NCBI GenBank assembly: GCA_022509065.1
Contig: JAFLTY010000008.1
Coordinates: forward strand, 1-64,000
DNA: 64,000 nt
From: Muribaculaceae bacterium
GTDB taxonomy: Bacteria > Bacteroidota > Bacteroidia > Bacteroidales > Muribaculaceae
Direction of reading: 5' to 3'
The notes under the pieces are model-generated. The model did no database searches. It saw only the letters and a list, made by a program, of their open reading frames with translations, and was not told where the DNA came from. Made by a program: the position numbers and the translations under genes. This document shows positions 26,500-36,438 of this stretch, piece after piece. The number at the start of each line of letters is the position of its first letter. Within the stretch, counting starts at the first letter, position 1.

Positions 26500-26658
26500 T
26501 TAATCATCGTTGTTGCGAGGATTGTTGTTTTGAGCTTTCACTCGTTCTTTAACTAATTTTGAGCTCACTTTGTCCGAATCGGCAATGTTGATTGCTACTC
26601 CCGGGTATTTGTCTGCGGCTTTTACTTGTTTCTTGGTGAGATTGTCTTTTGTTTTCAT
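26500..26658 (-). CDS. Small conserved-looking 52-residue protein
   Basis: ATG at 26658, TAA at 26500. The product is hydrophilic and basic (MKTKDNLTKKQVKAADKYPG at the start, Asn/Asp-rich end), with no membrane helix. It lies 39 bp after engB in the same direction and may be co-transcribed. Function unknown; the codon pattern and clean start make a real gene more likely than chance. Confidence 0.6.
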   Translation of the reverse strand: MKTKDNLTKKQVKAADKYPGVAINIADSDKVSSKLVKERVKAQNNNPRNNDD

Positions 26659-26697
26659 AATTTAAAATGGTTTAAGATAAAGTGATGTATTTCGTTT

Positions 26698-27306
26698 TCA
26701 TTCTGTCTGAATCGGTAAAAGATTCATTTCCTGTATATAGTCTAAAATAGCCTGACGGCCACGTTTATCGACACTTGAGGTGCGAAATACCGGGGGTAAT
26801 TCTTCCCAACGTTCGAGAAGTGAGACAAGATAATCACCGGTAACTTTTTTTGCGGCAGTGCTCGAAAGCTTATCGAGTTTAGTAAAAACAATACTGAAAG
26901 GTATTCCGTTCTCACCGAGCCAATCGAAAAATTCCAAATCTATTTTTTGGGGTTTATGCCGTCCGTCTATCAGAACGAAGAGATTGGTCATCTGAGGACG
27001 ATTCAAGATATAATCCTTTATCATGATCTCTAAACGTTTACGATCTTCTTTTGAACGTTGAGCATAACCGTAGCCGGGCAAATCCACAATACACCAACTG
27101 TCGTCAACGACGAAATGATTGATAAGCATGGTCTTACCAGGAGTAGACGAAGTCTTAGCCAGCGAGGAATTGCCGGTGAGCATATTAATTAAGGAAGATT
27201 TCCCAACGTTAGAACGTCCTATAAAAGCATATTCGTGCATTTTAAGATCAGGACATTTATCATAGCTGGGAGAACTTGTCAGAAATTTGGCACTTGTAAT
27301 GTTCAT
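26698..27306 (-). CDS. engB: Ribosome biogenesis GTPase EngB (YihA/YsxC)
   Basis: TrmE-Era-EngA-EngB-Septin GTPase of 202 residues, a usual length, needed for 50S subunit assembly. All G motifs are visible: G1 [10 protein letters not shown]2-region SSTPGKT, G3 DLPGYGYA, G4 TKLDK and G5-like SSVDK. Confidence 0.95.
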   Translation of the reverse strand: MNITSAKFLTSSPSYDKCPDLKMHEYAFIGRSNVGKSSLINMLTGNSSLAKTSSTPGKTMLINHFVVDDSWCIVDLPGYGYAQRSKEDRKRLEIMIKDYILNRPQMTNLFVLIDGRHKPQKIDLEFFDWLGENGIPFSIVFTKLDKLSSTAAKKVTGDYLVSLLERWEELPPVFRTSSVDKRGRQAILDYIQEMNLLPIQTE

Positions 27307-27471
27307 TGTCTTATGCTTGTTACATTAATTATAACGATTTAATCTAACTGTTGTTCAATATCGATGCAAGATACAAATTTTTTTGAAAAGAGATAAACAC
27401 TTTTCGGTCCACTTCGTTATAATAGTAAAACCATGTTTTAATTTTCACCTTTAACATTTTTAATTTACACT

Positions 27472-28437
27472 ATGGACATCACACTAACCAAATCCCAGAT
27501 TCAACAGGCTGTTCAGGATGCCTACAACGAATGTAAGGACATAAAAGGCGGAGCAAATGCCAATTATATTCCTTATCTTGCCAATATCGATTCAAATCTT
27601 TTTGGCATAAGTGTCACCTTGCTAGACGGCACGGTAATTAACGTTGGCGACACTGAATATAAATTCGGCATAGAGTCAGTTTCTAAAGTTTTGACAGCCA
27701 TCCTGGTTTTGAAACAATACGGAGCTCAAGCGGTATTGGAGAAAATCGGAGCTGACGCTACTGGTCTTCCTTTCAATTCTATTTTTGCCATTCTGCTTGA
27801 AAACGACCACCCCTCCACGCCGTTGGTAAACGCCGGTGCTATAACAGCTTGTTCTATGGTCGCACCTAAAGGCGATTCCTGGGGAAAATGGGAAGCGATA
27901 ATAAATAATATTGCATCACTTTGCGGTTCTCCGGCACAAGTTATTGACGAATTATATAAAAGTGAGAGTGAAACAAACTTCAACAACCGCTCAATAGCGT
28001 GGTTACTCAAAAACTATAATCGTATCTATGACGATGTGGATATGAGTCTTGATTTATATACACGCCAATGTTCCGTAGGTATCACATCACATCAGTTATC
28101 GGTATGCGCAGGCACAATAGCCAACGGAGGAGTCAATCCTGTGACTAAAGAGAATGTTTTTGAACGAGAACTCGCACCTAAAATCACTACCCTTATTTCG
28201 TCGGTAGGTTTCTATCAGAATACTGGCGATTGGATGTACACATCTGGTATTCCCGCAAAGAGTGGCGTTGGCGGCGGGGTGCTTGGCGTTTATCCCGGCG
28301 TAATGGGAATAGCCGCTTTTGCACCTCCATTGGACGGAGCCGGCAATTCTGTAAAAGCTCAAGCAGCAGTAAAATCAGTAATGAAAAAACTTGGACTTGG
28401 AGTATTTAACGGCGATTGCGTAAAAGTTGAATCATAA
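27472..28437 (+). CDS. glsA: Glutaminase
   Basis: Serine-dependent glutaminase (beta-lactamase-like fold), 321 residues, hydrolysing glutamine to glutamate and ammonia in the cytosol. Catalytic SVSK motif near residue 68, then NAGAI, NNRSIAWLLKNY, YTRQCSVGIT and SGIPAKSGVGGGVLGVYPG. It leads an operon with an MFS transporter and a cytosolic asparaginase, pointing to amide amino-acid use and ammonia production, possibly linked to acid tolerance. Confidence 0.94.
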   Translation: MDITLTKSQIQQAVQDAYNECKDIKGGANANYIPYLANIDSNLFGISVTLLDGTVINVGDTEYKFGIESVSKVLTAILVLKQYGAQAVLEKIGADATGLPFNSIFAILLENDHPSTPLVNAGAITACSMVAPKGDSWGKWEAIINNIASLCGSPAQVIDELYKSESETNFNNRSIAWLLKNYNRIYDDVDMSLDLYTRQCSVGITSHQLSVCAGTIANGGVNPVTKENVFERELAPKITTLISSVGFYQNTGDWMYTSGIPAKSGVGGGVLGVYPGVMGIAAFAPPLDGAGNSVKAQAAVKSVMKKLGLGVFNGDCVKVES

Positions 28438-28523
28438 GTTTCTAACTGTCAGGTTTAATATCCCGACAAACTTTAATCCTTATCATAACATTATACTAAC
28501 AAACACACAAAATTCTCAAAATT

Positions 28524-29861
28524 ATGCAAGTTAAAACAGGTAAAGGCACCATCTCCATGATGGTTGTCATGGCCATCTGGTCACTTTCGTTGGCAGTAGA
28601 CCTTCCGGGACTGGCAGTCACTCCCATAGAAGGTAGTTTACATCAATATTTCTCAGGTGTAACCGATTTTAAGGTTCAATTGTTGACAGTTTTGCCAAAC
28701 GTGATTATCATTCCTTTCGTGTTGTTGTCAGGTAAACTGTCAGAGACTCGTCACAAAATCGCAGTTATTTTGGCCGGTACTATAATGTATATCGTTGCCG
28801 GAGCTTTGTCGCTCTTCTCCAATTCGCTTGATGCGCTTATCTGGCTTAGCTGTCTTCTCGGCGCAGGTTGCGGTCTTATCCTACCCTTCTCTACCGGTTT
28901 GATTGCGGACGTTTTCACAGGTAAATATCGTATGAAACAGATGGGTATTATCTCGGCAATCGGTAATATCGCCTTAGTAGGAGCCACTTTCGTGGTTGGC
29001 TTCCTGGCTACCAAAAACTGGCATTTACCATTCCTCGTATATCTTATCCCTCTGGTATCGTTAGTTCTGATACCTTTCCTAAGAAAGATCCCACAGAGCG
29101 ATTATACTTCTGATAATGTTAACTCTCAAAACAACGATGCTTCAAGCTCTAACCAAACTGGAGCAACAACAACTACGACTACCACCACTACAAATACTAC
29201 TAATCAACAGGCAATCCCGGCTGTTGATGCGAACGGGTTTTCAACAAAAGGACAACATGTAAAAGGCGGATTCTACATCGGTCGAACCATTTGGCTTTTG
29301 CTGGCATACTTCTTCTTCGTATTTGCCACATCGGTTCCTGCATATTATTTGCCGAACTTGATGCCTGACTACCATATGAGCGTGGAGGATGTATCAACCG
29401 TTACTTCAATTTTCTATCTCGCAATGTTCGTTATCGGACTGTTTGTTACCGGCGTGATGAAGGTATTCCGTAAGACCTCGTTTATTCTTGCAGGTGCTCT
29501 TGTAGCAGGCGGCATGCTGATGTTCGTTCTTTTCCGCACATTGCCCCTGTATATCATAGCCTCGTCTCTTGTCGGTCTTGGCAACGGTCTTGCACAACCT
29601 ATCTTCTATACAAAAGCTACCGGAGTTGTCACCAATGAAAATAAAAACACACTCTCGCTCGCTTATCTGCAGTCCGCTAATTATGTTGCCATATCCATGG
29701 TTCCGGTAATCATAGATTTCTTTGCAGACATATTCGGCCAGACAAAAAGCAATCTTTTCCCGTTTGTCATCGTGACCATCTTCTGCGCTATTGTACTTGT
29801 ATGCATCATTATACGAGTTCGCCACTTCACATTTGGCATTAGCAAAAACTATTATGAATAA
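28524..29861 (+). CDS. MFS transporter with threonine-rich central loop
   Basis: 445 residues with about twelve hydrophobic segments in two halves, typical of the major facilitator superfamily. The central cytoplasmic loop (about 195-245) contains an uninterrupted nine-threonine run (GATTTTTTTTTNTTNQQA) encoded by repeated ACN codons. The substrate is unknown; its place between glutaminase and asparaginase suggests an amide amino acid or its acid product. Asn-, Ser- and Thr-rich loops of this kind can vary in length between strains. Confidence 0.82.
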   Translation: MQVKTGKGTISMMVVMAIWSLSLAVDLPGLAVTPIEGSLHQYFSGVTDFKVQLLTVLPNVIIIPFVLLSGKLSETRHKIAVILAGTIMYIVAGALSLFSNSLDALIWLSCLLGAGCGLILPFSTGLIADVFTGKYRMKQMGIISAIGNIALVGATFVVGFLATKNWHLPFLVYLIPLVSLVLIPFLRKIPQSDYTSDNVNSQNNDASSSNQTGATTTTTTTTTNTTNQQAIPAVDANGFSTKGQHVKGGFYIGRTIWLLLAYFFFVFATSVPAYYLPNLMPDYHMSVEDVSTVTSIFYLAMFVIGLFVTGVMKVFRKTSFILAGALVAGGMLMFVLFRTLPLYIIASSLVGLGNGLAQPIFYTKATGVVTNENKNTLSLAYLQSANYVAISMVPVIIDFFADIFGQTKSNLFPFVIVTIFCAIVLVCIIIRVRHFTFGISKNYYE

Positions 29862-29888
29862 TGAATTATAATTATAAACATTAATACT

Positions 29889-30914
29889 ATGACACCACGT
29901 ATTCTTATTATCTACACCGGAGGAACCATCGGTATGGTAGAGACACCTGACGGTCTACAACCTTTTGACTTCTCCCATCTTATGGACAACGTCCCGAAAG
30001 TCGGCCAACTCGGCTACCAGATCGACAGTGTTCAGTTTGAGAATCCTATCGATAGCTCAAACATGAATCCAACATATTGGAATATGATTGTCAAAGATAT
30101 AGCCGACCGCTATGATGATTACGATGGATTTGTTGTACTGCACGGCACAGACACAATGGCCTATACCGCATCCGCTCTTGCATTTATGCTCCGTAATCTT
30201 CGCAAACCGGTTGTTATAACGGGTAGCCAATTACCTATCGGCGATACTCGCGAGGATGGCACAGAAAACCTTATTTCTGCGTTAATGGTGGCTGCGGCTA
30301 AAGACGAAAATGGCGATCCTATGATTCAGGAGGTTGTCATATCTTTCCAGGATTATATTGTGAGAGGTTGCCGTACGACAAAATTTACTTCTACCGGATT
30401 CGATGCCTTCAAGAGTTTCAATTACCCGACTTTAGGCTCAATTGATTTGCATATCGATTACGCTAAGCCATATCTTTTGCGGCCCCAAGTCAAATTGCCG
30501 TTGGATCCATTCTATAATATGGATCCAAATATCCTGGTTATGTGGTTATATCCCGGTATTACAGAAGATGTTGTAAAAGCTCAGCTTTCGACACCTGGCA
30601 TAAAAGCAGTGGTGCTACGTACTTTCGGTGCAGGAAACGCGCCTACTGAATCATGGTTCCTGAAAGCTTTAACTGATGCTGTCAACAGTGGATTGATAGT
30701 TTATAATGTTACTCAGTGTCTAAATGGTGGCGATGAACAAAAGCGTTACTATACAGGTGACATGCTATCCAAAGCCGGTGTAATTTCCGGATACGACATT
30801 ACAGCAGAGGCAGCTGTGACAAAACTGATGTATCTGCTCGGAAGTGGTTTAACTAAAAATCAAATCGTTGAATATCTGGGTACTTCTATTGTCGGTGAAA
30901 TGACAGACAACTAA
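29889..30914 (+). CDS. ansA: Type I L-asparaginase
   Basis: 341 residues without a signal peptide. IYTGGTIGM (first catalytic Thr) near residue 7 and HGTDTMAYTASAL (second Thr, Asp) near 84 are both intact. The absence of a signal peptide points to the cytosolic type I enzyme. It hydrolyses asparagine to aspartate and ammonia. Last gene of the glutaminase operon, followed by a strong terminator. Confidence 0.93.
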   Translation: MTPRILIIYTGGTIGMVETPDGLQPFDFSHLMDNVPKVGQLGYQIDSVQFENPIDSSNMNPTYWNMIVKDIADRYDDYDGFVVLHGTDTMAYTASALAFMLRNLRKPVVITGSQLPIGDTREDGTENLISALMVAAAKDENGDPMIQEVVISFQDYIVRGCRTTKFTSTGFDAFKSFNYPTLGSIDLHIDYAKPYLLRPQVKLPLDPFYNMDPNILVMWLYPGITEDVVKAQLSTPGIKAVVLRTFGAGNAPTESWFLKALTDAVNSGLIVYNVTQCLNGGDEQKRYYTGDMLSKAGVISGYDITAEAAVTKLMYLLGSGLTKNQIVEYLGTSIVGEMTDN

Positions 30915-30941
30915 TAACCCGGTAACAATAAAAAACATTCC

Positions 30942-30977
30942 TCAGACATTCGGATTTGAAAAAGTCCGAATGTCTGA
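30942..30977 (+). terminator. Terminator of glutaminase-asparaginase operon
   Basis: Perfect 13-bp stem TCAGACATTCGGA (30942-30954) with TCCGAATGTCTGA (30965-30977), then TTTTATTG. The rest of 30978-31232 shows no gene; a -33/-7-like pair (TTTG 31172-31175, AATATTTG 31194-31201) could drive the next gene. Confidence 0.8.
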
Positions 30978-31232
30978 TTTTATTGATTTTGGATTCATTA
31001 CAGAATAAACCAAGAGTACCGGTTCTATTATGCATAATATGACATAACAAGAAACTATTGGTAAAAACATGTCAAGATAATATAACCACCCGGATCTTTT
31101 ATTCAGATAATATAATTAAGGAATCTGCATAGCATTATCATTGATTATCATGAACTTTATAATGCGTTACATTTGGTGATTTGGCATTTTCGAAATATTT
31201 GGTTAATTTTGAAAATTAAAAAATCAAGATTG

Positions 31233-31634
31233 ATGGATTCTTCTTTATACCGGTTTGTACTTCCAATGGAAGTTCGCGATTATGAGATTGATTATCAAGG
31301 CATAGTAAATAATGCCAACTACTTGCATTATTTAGAACACACTCGCCACGAATTTTGTAAAGAAGCTGGAATATCCTTCTCCAAATTACATATCGATGGA
31401 ATTGATCCCGTTGTAGCACGCGCTGAATTAGAATATCTTTCACCTCTTAAAATGGGTGAATCGTTCATAAGCTGTCTGAACATAGAACGTAAAGGTCCCA
31501 AGTTCTTATTCTTTCAAGATATATACAAAACAGACGGTACTCCGGTGATAAAAGCCATCATAACAGTAGCTTGCATCGAAAAAGGCCGACTTACACGCGG
31601 TGAAGTACTGGCAACAGCTTTTAACCTGACCTAA
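31233..31634 (+). CDS. Acyl-CoA thioesterase, hotdog fold
   Basis: 133 residues from ATG 31233. VRDYEIDYQGIVNNANYLHYLEHTR is the 4-hydroxybenzoyl-CoA thioesterase/YbgC-like signature with the catalytic aspartate region and the hotdog helix. It hydrolyses acyl-CoA or acyl-ACP thioesters; chain preference is unknown. dprA starts three bases after its stop. Confidence 0.87.
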   Translation: MDSSLYRFVLPMEVRDYEIDYQGIVNNANYLHYLEHTRHEFCKEAGISFSKLHIDGIDPVVARAELEYLSPLKMGESFISCLNIERKGPKFLFFQDIYKTDGTPVIKAIITVACIEKGRLTRGEVLATAFNLT

Positions 31635-31637
31635 AAT

Positions 31638-32747
31638 ATGGCAATAGAGGGACTGCGATATCATATCGGATTCTCAATGATAAAGAATCTCAATCTGCGT
31701 CTGGCTGAGACTCTCTTAACCAGAATCGGCAGTGAAGAGGCCTTCTTTACCATGGAATCCCATGCGCTCAAATCACTTAGTCAACTTCCTGAAGCACTTT
31801 GTACTAATAAGTATCGTCAGGAACTTTTAGAAAGAGCTCGTAAAGAAGAAAACTTTATCTTGTCGAACGATATAGAAACGTTATATTTTAACGAAGGATA
31901 CTATCCGTCGAGACTGAAAAATTGTGAAGACGGCCCGGTTATGCTTTATTTATTGGGATCGGTAAATCTTGAAGCCAAGCATATCATTTCTATTGTCGGT
32001 ACACGACATGCAACTCCCTACGGAATTGATATAACATCACGAATAATTTCGGGGCTTGCCGAAAGACTAAACGATTTGGTGGTGGTTAGCGGTTTGGCCT
32101 ACGGTATAGATGTGGCCGCTCATAAAGCAGCATTGGATAATGATATTCCCACTATAGCAGTAAACGCTCATCCACTTAACACCGTATATCCTGCCGACCA
32201 CCGGGGTGTCGCAGTGCAAATGGTAAGAAAAGGAGGTGGAATGTTGTCAGAATATAACACTACCGACATGGTACATAAGGGGAATTTTCTGGCCAGAAAC
32301 CGAATTATTGCCGGTATTTCCGATGTTACAATAATTGTCGAATCAGATAGCAAAGGAGGATCATTAGTTACTGCGCGGCTCGCTCAAGAATATAATCGTG
32401 ACGTTTTTGCAGTTCCCGGCAGAATAACAGACAAATACTCTCGCGGAACCTTATGTCTGATTGCAAATAATAAAGCTCAGATATTTACTGATGTAGATGA
32501 ATTTATTGAAGAACTTGGCTGGCAGACGCATGTCGAGCGAATAGAACGTGAACTTCCCCTTGAAATAGATTTATCGCCCGAACAACAGTCGATATACGAT
32601 TTTCTAACAGCACACCCGGCTTCTCGTGTTTTTGATATAGTAAACGGCACCGGTTTGCCAATAGGAAGTCTTAAGAATTTGCTCTTTGAAATGGAGATGA
32701 ATGATCTGGTTATTTCTATGGCCGGAGGCCTTTATTCAGCCCTTTAA
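31638..32747 (+). CDS. dprA: DNA-processing protein DprA
   Basis: 369 residues. An N-terminal helical region, a Rossmann-like core with SIVGTRHATPYG, VVSGLAYGIDVAAHKAAL, LNTVYPADH and FLARNRIIAGISD, and a C-terminal winged-helix segment. DprA loads RecA on incoming single-stranded DNA during natural transformation; in Bacteroidota it is widespread even where competence is unproven. Confidence 0.93.
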   Translation: MAIEGLRYHIGFSMIKNLNLRLAETLLTRIGSEEAFFTMESHALKSLSQLPEALCTNKYRQELLERARKEENFILSNDIETLYFNEGYYPSRLKNCEDGPVMLYLLGSVNLEAKHIISIVGTRHATPYGIDITSRIISGLAERLNDLVVVSGLAYGIDVAAHKAALDNDIPTIAVNAHPLNTVYPADHRGVAVQMVRKGGGMLSEYNTTDMVHKGNFLARNRIIAGISDVTIIVESDSKGGSLVTARLAQEYNRDVFAVPGRITDKYSRGTLCLIANNKAQIFTDVDEFIEELGWQTHVERIERELPLEIDLSPEQQSIYDFLTAHPASRVFDIVNGTGLPIGSLKNLLFEMEMNDLVISMAGGLYSAL

Positions 32748-32820
32748 TTCAAAACGACAACTAGCAATTAAATTATTATTAAACTTTTAGAGTAAATATT
32801 TAAACTGTAACAATAAATTT

Positions 32821-33696
32821 ATGGATAAAAAAATAATTCCCCCATCCGAATTAATCATAAATGACGATGGTTCGGTGTTTCACATTCACCTTAAACCGGA
32901 ACAACTTACTGATCGAATTATCCTTGTTGGTGATCCTTCGCGTGTAAATATGGTTGCAGATTTTTTTGAGAAGAAGACTTTTGAGGTTTCTTCCCGCGAA
33001 TTTCACACCATTGGAGGTATATATAAGGGTAAACCTATTATGTGTATCAGCCATGGTATCGGCCCTGATAATATCGATATAGTAATAACGGAACTTGATG
33101 CTCTGGCCAATGTGGATTTTAGTACCAGAGAAGTAAAAGACCAAAAACGTGTACTGACTTTGGTGAGAATAGGAACTTCCGGTGCGTTACAACCTGAACT
33201 GAAAATAGGCACTCCTGTTATTGCGGAAAAATCTTTGGGTTTTGACGGTGTACTTAACTATTATGCAGGTCGTAATGATATAGCAGATATCGAATTTGAG
33301 GACGCTTTTTGTAAAGCTGTAGGTTGGAATCCACTTTGGGCTCGTCCATATATTGTCGATGCTGATCCCGAATTGGTAAATCAGATTGGTAAAGACGATA
33401 TGGTTCGTGGAAACACCATCTCGGCAGTCGGCTTTTATGGACCTCAAGGCAGAGAGGTCAGGCTTGCACTCGCAAATCCGGATTTGAATCGTCGAATAGA
33501 GGATTTCCGATTTAAAGGTCGTAAAATCACTAATTACGAAATGGAGTCCGCTCCCTTACAAGGCCTCGGTAAACTAATGGGTCACCGAGCCATGACAGTT
33601 TGTTCGATAATTGCCAATAGATTTAACGAAGAAGCTAATCCCAATTATAAAAACGGAGTACGCGACCTTGTCAAAACTGTACTTGATAGAATTTAA
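32821..33696 (+). CDS. Nucleoside phosphorylase (uridine phosphorylase-like)
   Basis: 291 residues of the PNP/UDP family. VGDPSRVNMVADFF binds phosphate, with SHGIGPDNIDIV, RIGTSGALQPELKIG, and the ribose/base-site ITNYEMESAPLQGLG. It splits a nucleoside to base and ribose-1-phosphate for salvage. Uridine is the likely substrate but not proven. It stands alone between dprA and a convergent lactonase-fold gene. Confidence 0.85.
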   Translation: MDKKIIPPSELIINDDGSVFHIHLKPEQLTDRIILVGDPSRVNMVADFFEKKTFEVSSREFHTIGGIYKGKPIMCISHGIGPDNIDIVITELDALANVDFSTREVKDQKRVLTLVRIGTSGALQPELKIGTPVIAEKSLGFDGVLNYYAGRNDIADIEFEDAFCKAVGWNPLWARPYIVDADPELVNQIGKDDMVRGNTISAVGFYGPQGREVRLALANPDLNRRIEDFRFKGRKITNYEMESAPLQGLGKLMGHRAMTVCSIIANRFNEEANPNYKNGVRDLVKTVLDRI

Positions 33697-33834
33697 AATC
33701 TGTTCTCAAACAGTATGCTTCAATTATTTACCAGAGAATATATTCTGTCCTAAATCCAAGACTTCCGGAATGGAGTACTTTGGATAGAATCTTTTCTTTG
33801 GAAAATATACTAAAGGCATTCAAACTTCGATGAA

Positions 33835-34899
33835 TTAAGTCTGAGAAGGCGCAAATTTCACGCATACAGGATTGTTGACATCTTTGATTTTATCAATGAG
33901 TTCAAGCAGCCCTGTTTGCGTATCTCTTTTATATACCTCCACTGCGTTATCATCTCTACACGCTACCAAGACAAAAAGACCATTTGGTGTGATTACAAAA
34001 CTTCTGGGATGCCTACCTGTGGTTTGATAGCCGACTGTTTCGAGCGTACCGTCATCTGCTTTCACTTTAAAAATGGCAATTCCGTCATTTTGTCGCCGGT
34101 TACTTGCATAGAGGAATTTCCCGTCAGGACTGAGATGAATGTCAGCACTTGCACGCTCATGCACCTTATCGGCATTGATCGTTTGTTTAGGAATAAGATC
34201 TTTTTGTTCTGAGACATCGAATACCGTTACGTCCCCGGACAATTCTCCCAAAACATAGGCATGGAGACTCTTTGCGTCAAAAACGAGATGTCGCGGACCG
34301 GTGCCTGCCGGTAAACGTATGAGACCCCCTACCCTGTGACGATAAGTCACGTTGTCTCCGGATACGATTTTTTCTATGTCTACATATACAATCGAGTCAT
34401 CACTGAAATCGCATATAAAGAGTCTTTTTTCATTAGGAGATATCACAACGCAATGTATATGAGGCGCGTTTTGTCTTTTTTCGTCAGAACCGGTGGCTTT
34501 ACCTTGATAAATTGTAATTCTATTCGACAAATTATTATCTTTATCTAATGTAATAAAGTCAACATTCCCTCCACCATAATTTGCCGTCACAACATAGTTC
34601 TTACAAGCGGACACATAACACGGTGATCCGGTAAGTCCAAGTTGTTGGATATCGATTGGGTCAAAGCTTAAAAAATTTTTGTCACACTTCAGTCTGAATA
34701 CAGAGGAATCGTCCACATTCATCTCAGAAACGCAAAATAGCAAATTGTCCTTTTTTTCAAAAGTAAAAAAAGAAGGATTATTGACATGGACATCGAAACC
34801 ATCGAGAGGGTGAACCTTTCCTGTAATCTGATCAAACAAGTATCCTTTTAAACCTGAAACACCAGGTTTATTATACGAACCGACTAATAAAGTTAACAT
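33835..34899 (-). CDS. Lactonase family beta-propeller protein
   Basis: 354 residues. Seven repeating blade-like units (for example NAPHIHCVVISPNEKRLFIC, DIHLSPDGKFLYASNRR, HPRSFVITPNGLFVLVACRD) match the PF10282 lactonase family, whose best-known member is 6-phosphogluconolactonase Pgl. Cytosolic, since no signal peptide is visible. The substrate could be 6-phosphogluconolactone or another lactone. Confidence 0.82.
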   Translation of the reverse strand: MLTLLVGSYNKPGVSGLKGYLFDQITGKVHPLDGFDVHVNNPSFFTFEKKDNLLFCVSEMNVDDSSVFRLKCDKNFLSFDPIDIQQLGLTGSPCYVSACKNYVVTANYGGGNVDFITLDKDNNLSNRITIYQGKATGSDEKRQNAPHIHCVVISPNEKRLFICDFSDDSIVYVDIEKIVSGDNVTYRHRVGGLIRLPAGTGPRHLVFDAKSLHAYVLGELSGDVTVFDVSEQKDLIPKQTINADKVHERASADIHLSPDGKFLYASNRRQNDGIAIFKVKADDGTLETVGYQTTGRHPRSFVITPNGLFVLVACRDDNAVEVYKRDTQTGLLELIDKIKDVNNPVCVKFAPSQT

Positions 34900-34953
34900 A
34901 TCGATGAGGATTGTCGAACGTGACTCAAATAATAAAACAATGTAATTTTTTGT

Positions 34954-34983
34954 AAAAAAACCGGACTTAAATGGTAAGTCCGG
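34954..34983 (-). terminator. Terminator of thrS-infC-rpmI-rplT operon
   Basis: CCGGACTT (34961-34968) and AAGTCCGG (34976-34983) form an 8-bp stem. On the minus strand it is followed by a run of T residues (complement of 34954-34960), 45 bp after the rplT stop. Confidence 0.8.
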
Positions 34984-35028
34984 TCAATTACGCGTTTGTG
35001 ATGTCTAAGGATTCTTATGCTGACAGCA

Positions 35029-35376
35029 TTAGGCTTTGACTTTATCCACAATAGCTTTAAAAGCCGCCGGATTGTTCATCGCGAGGTCAGCAAGCACTTT
35101 GCGGTTGATTGCGATACCTTTTTTATGGATAAGACCCATCAGTTTTGAATAAGACAAATCTTCAAGGCGAGCAGCGGCATTGATACGCTGTATCCATAAG
35201 GCGCGGAAATTGCGCTTTTTTTGTTTACGGTCGCGATAAGCATAGGTAAGACCTTTTTCCCATGTGTTTTTGGCGACTGTCCAAACATTGCGGCGGCAAC
35301 CAAAATAACCGCGAGTAAGTTTAAGAATTTTTTTACGACGTGCGCGTGAAGCGACGTGGTTGACTGATCTAGGCAT
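35029..35376 (-). CDS. rplT: 50S ribosomal protein L20
   Basis: 115 residues of the standard L20 pattern ([32 protein letters not shown]). Binds 23S rRNA early in large-subunit assembly. Last gene of the thrS operon. Confidence 0.98.
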   Translation of the reverse strand: MPRSVNHVASRARRKKILKLTRGYFGCRRNVWTVAKNTWEKGLTYAYRDRKQKKRNFRALWIQRINAAARLEDLSYSKLMGLIHKKGIAINRKVLADLAMNNPAAFKAIVDKVKA

Positions 35377-35520
35377 TTTGTTCTTTTGTTTTGAGTGAGG
35401 GCGGCCTTAATGTTGATGCTTAATGCACTTAGTTGCGCGTCACTCGGTTAATAATAAAGAATTATAGAATCACGAATTAAAATCTAAAAGAAAAACGTGC
35501 TGTCGAGTTTCAAGAAAAAC

Positions 35521-35718
35521 TTATTTTAAACCCAACAAAGCTTTAACGTTAGACGCATCCACTTTGGCTACAAGACCAACGTGTGTGAGATTACGTTTCT
35601 GCTTTTTAGTTTTTTTAGTCAGAATGTGACTTTTAAAAGCGTGTTTTCTTTTGATTTTTCCTGATCCGGTAAGGGCGAACCTCTTTTTGGCACCGGAATT
35701 AGTTTTAATCTTGGGCAT
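35521..35718 (-). CDS. rpmI: 50S ribosomal protein L35
   Basis: 65 residues, very basic ([20 protein letters not shown]), the normal L35 length and sequence. It lies between infC (71 bp) and rplT (144 bp). Confidence 0.97.
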   Translation of the reverse strand: MPKIKTNSGAKKRFALTGSGKIKRKHAFKSHILTKKTKKQKRNLTHVGLVAKVDASNVKALLGLK

Positions 35719-35789
35719 TGTTTTGTTTTTTATTAAGTCGTGTAATATAATTGTTAAGCCATCACGTGGCGCGTTTGCAATTGTAGTGC

Positions 35790-36383
35790 TTATTTCTTTT
35801 TAGGTGAAAGCATTATTATCATTCTTTTACCCTCGAGGAGCGGCATTTGTTCGACTTTGCCGTATTCTTCGAGGTCGTTGGCGAAACGGAGAAGAAGGAC
35901 TTCACCCTGCTCCTTAAAGAGAATGGATCTTCCTTTGAAAAACACATACGCTTTTACTTTAGATCCCTCTTGAAGAAATCCTATGGCATGTTTAAGTTTA
36001 AAGTTATAATCATGATCGTCCGTCTGAGGTCCGAAGCGAATCTCCTTAATGACTACTTTGGTAGCTTTGGCCTTGATCTCTTTCTGTTTCTTCTTTTGTT
36101 GATAAAGATATTTTTGATAATCCAATATCTTACAAACAGGAGGTTCGGCGTTTGGCGATATTTCGACCAAATCTAATTCAAGATCCTCAGCTATCGCTAA
36201 TGCCTGCTGGATGGTGTATATACCGGTCTCCACATTATCGCCGACAAGACGAACTTCCTTGGCTCTAATCTGCTCGTTGATAAGGTTAGGATTCTGTTTT
36301 TCGCCGCGACGCATCGGCTGCCGCTGTTGTGGCGTTGTTGGGCGTGGTGGTCTGGGACCGGGATGAAAAGGTTTTTTCTCCAT
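35790..36383 (-). CDS. infC: Translation initiation factor IF-3
   Basis: 197 residues. The canonical IF-3 N-domain begins at [17 protein letters not shown], after an unusual Pro/Arg/Gln-rich stretch of about 33 residues. The C-domain ends [15 protein letters not shown]-3 checks start-codon pairing on the 30S subunit. If initiation is at the internal Met (about 36314) the extension shrinks to ten residues. Confidence 0.96.
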   Translation of the reverse strand: MEKKPFHPGPRPPRPTTPQQRQPMRRGEKQNPNLINEQIRAKEVRLVGDNVETGIYTIQQALAIAEDLELDLVEISPNAEPPVCKILDYQKYLYQQKKKQKEIKAKATKVVIKEIRFGPQTDDHDYNFKLKHAIGFLQEGSKVKAYVFFKGRSILFKEQGEVLLLRFANDLEEYGKVEQMPLLEGKRMIIMLSPKKK

Positions 36384-36438
36384 TCAGTAGGGTTTTAGTT
36401 AATAATATTTTTAAGTAAGGTAGTCAATAAACTAACCG

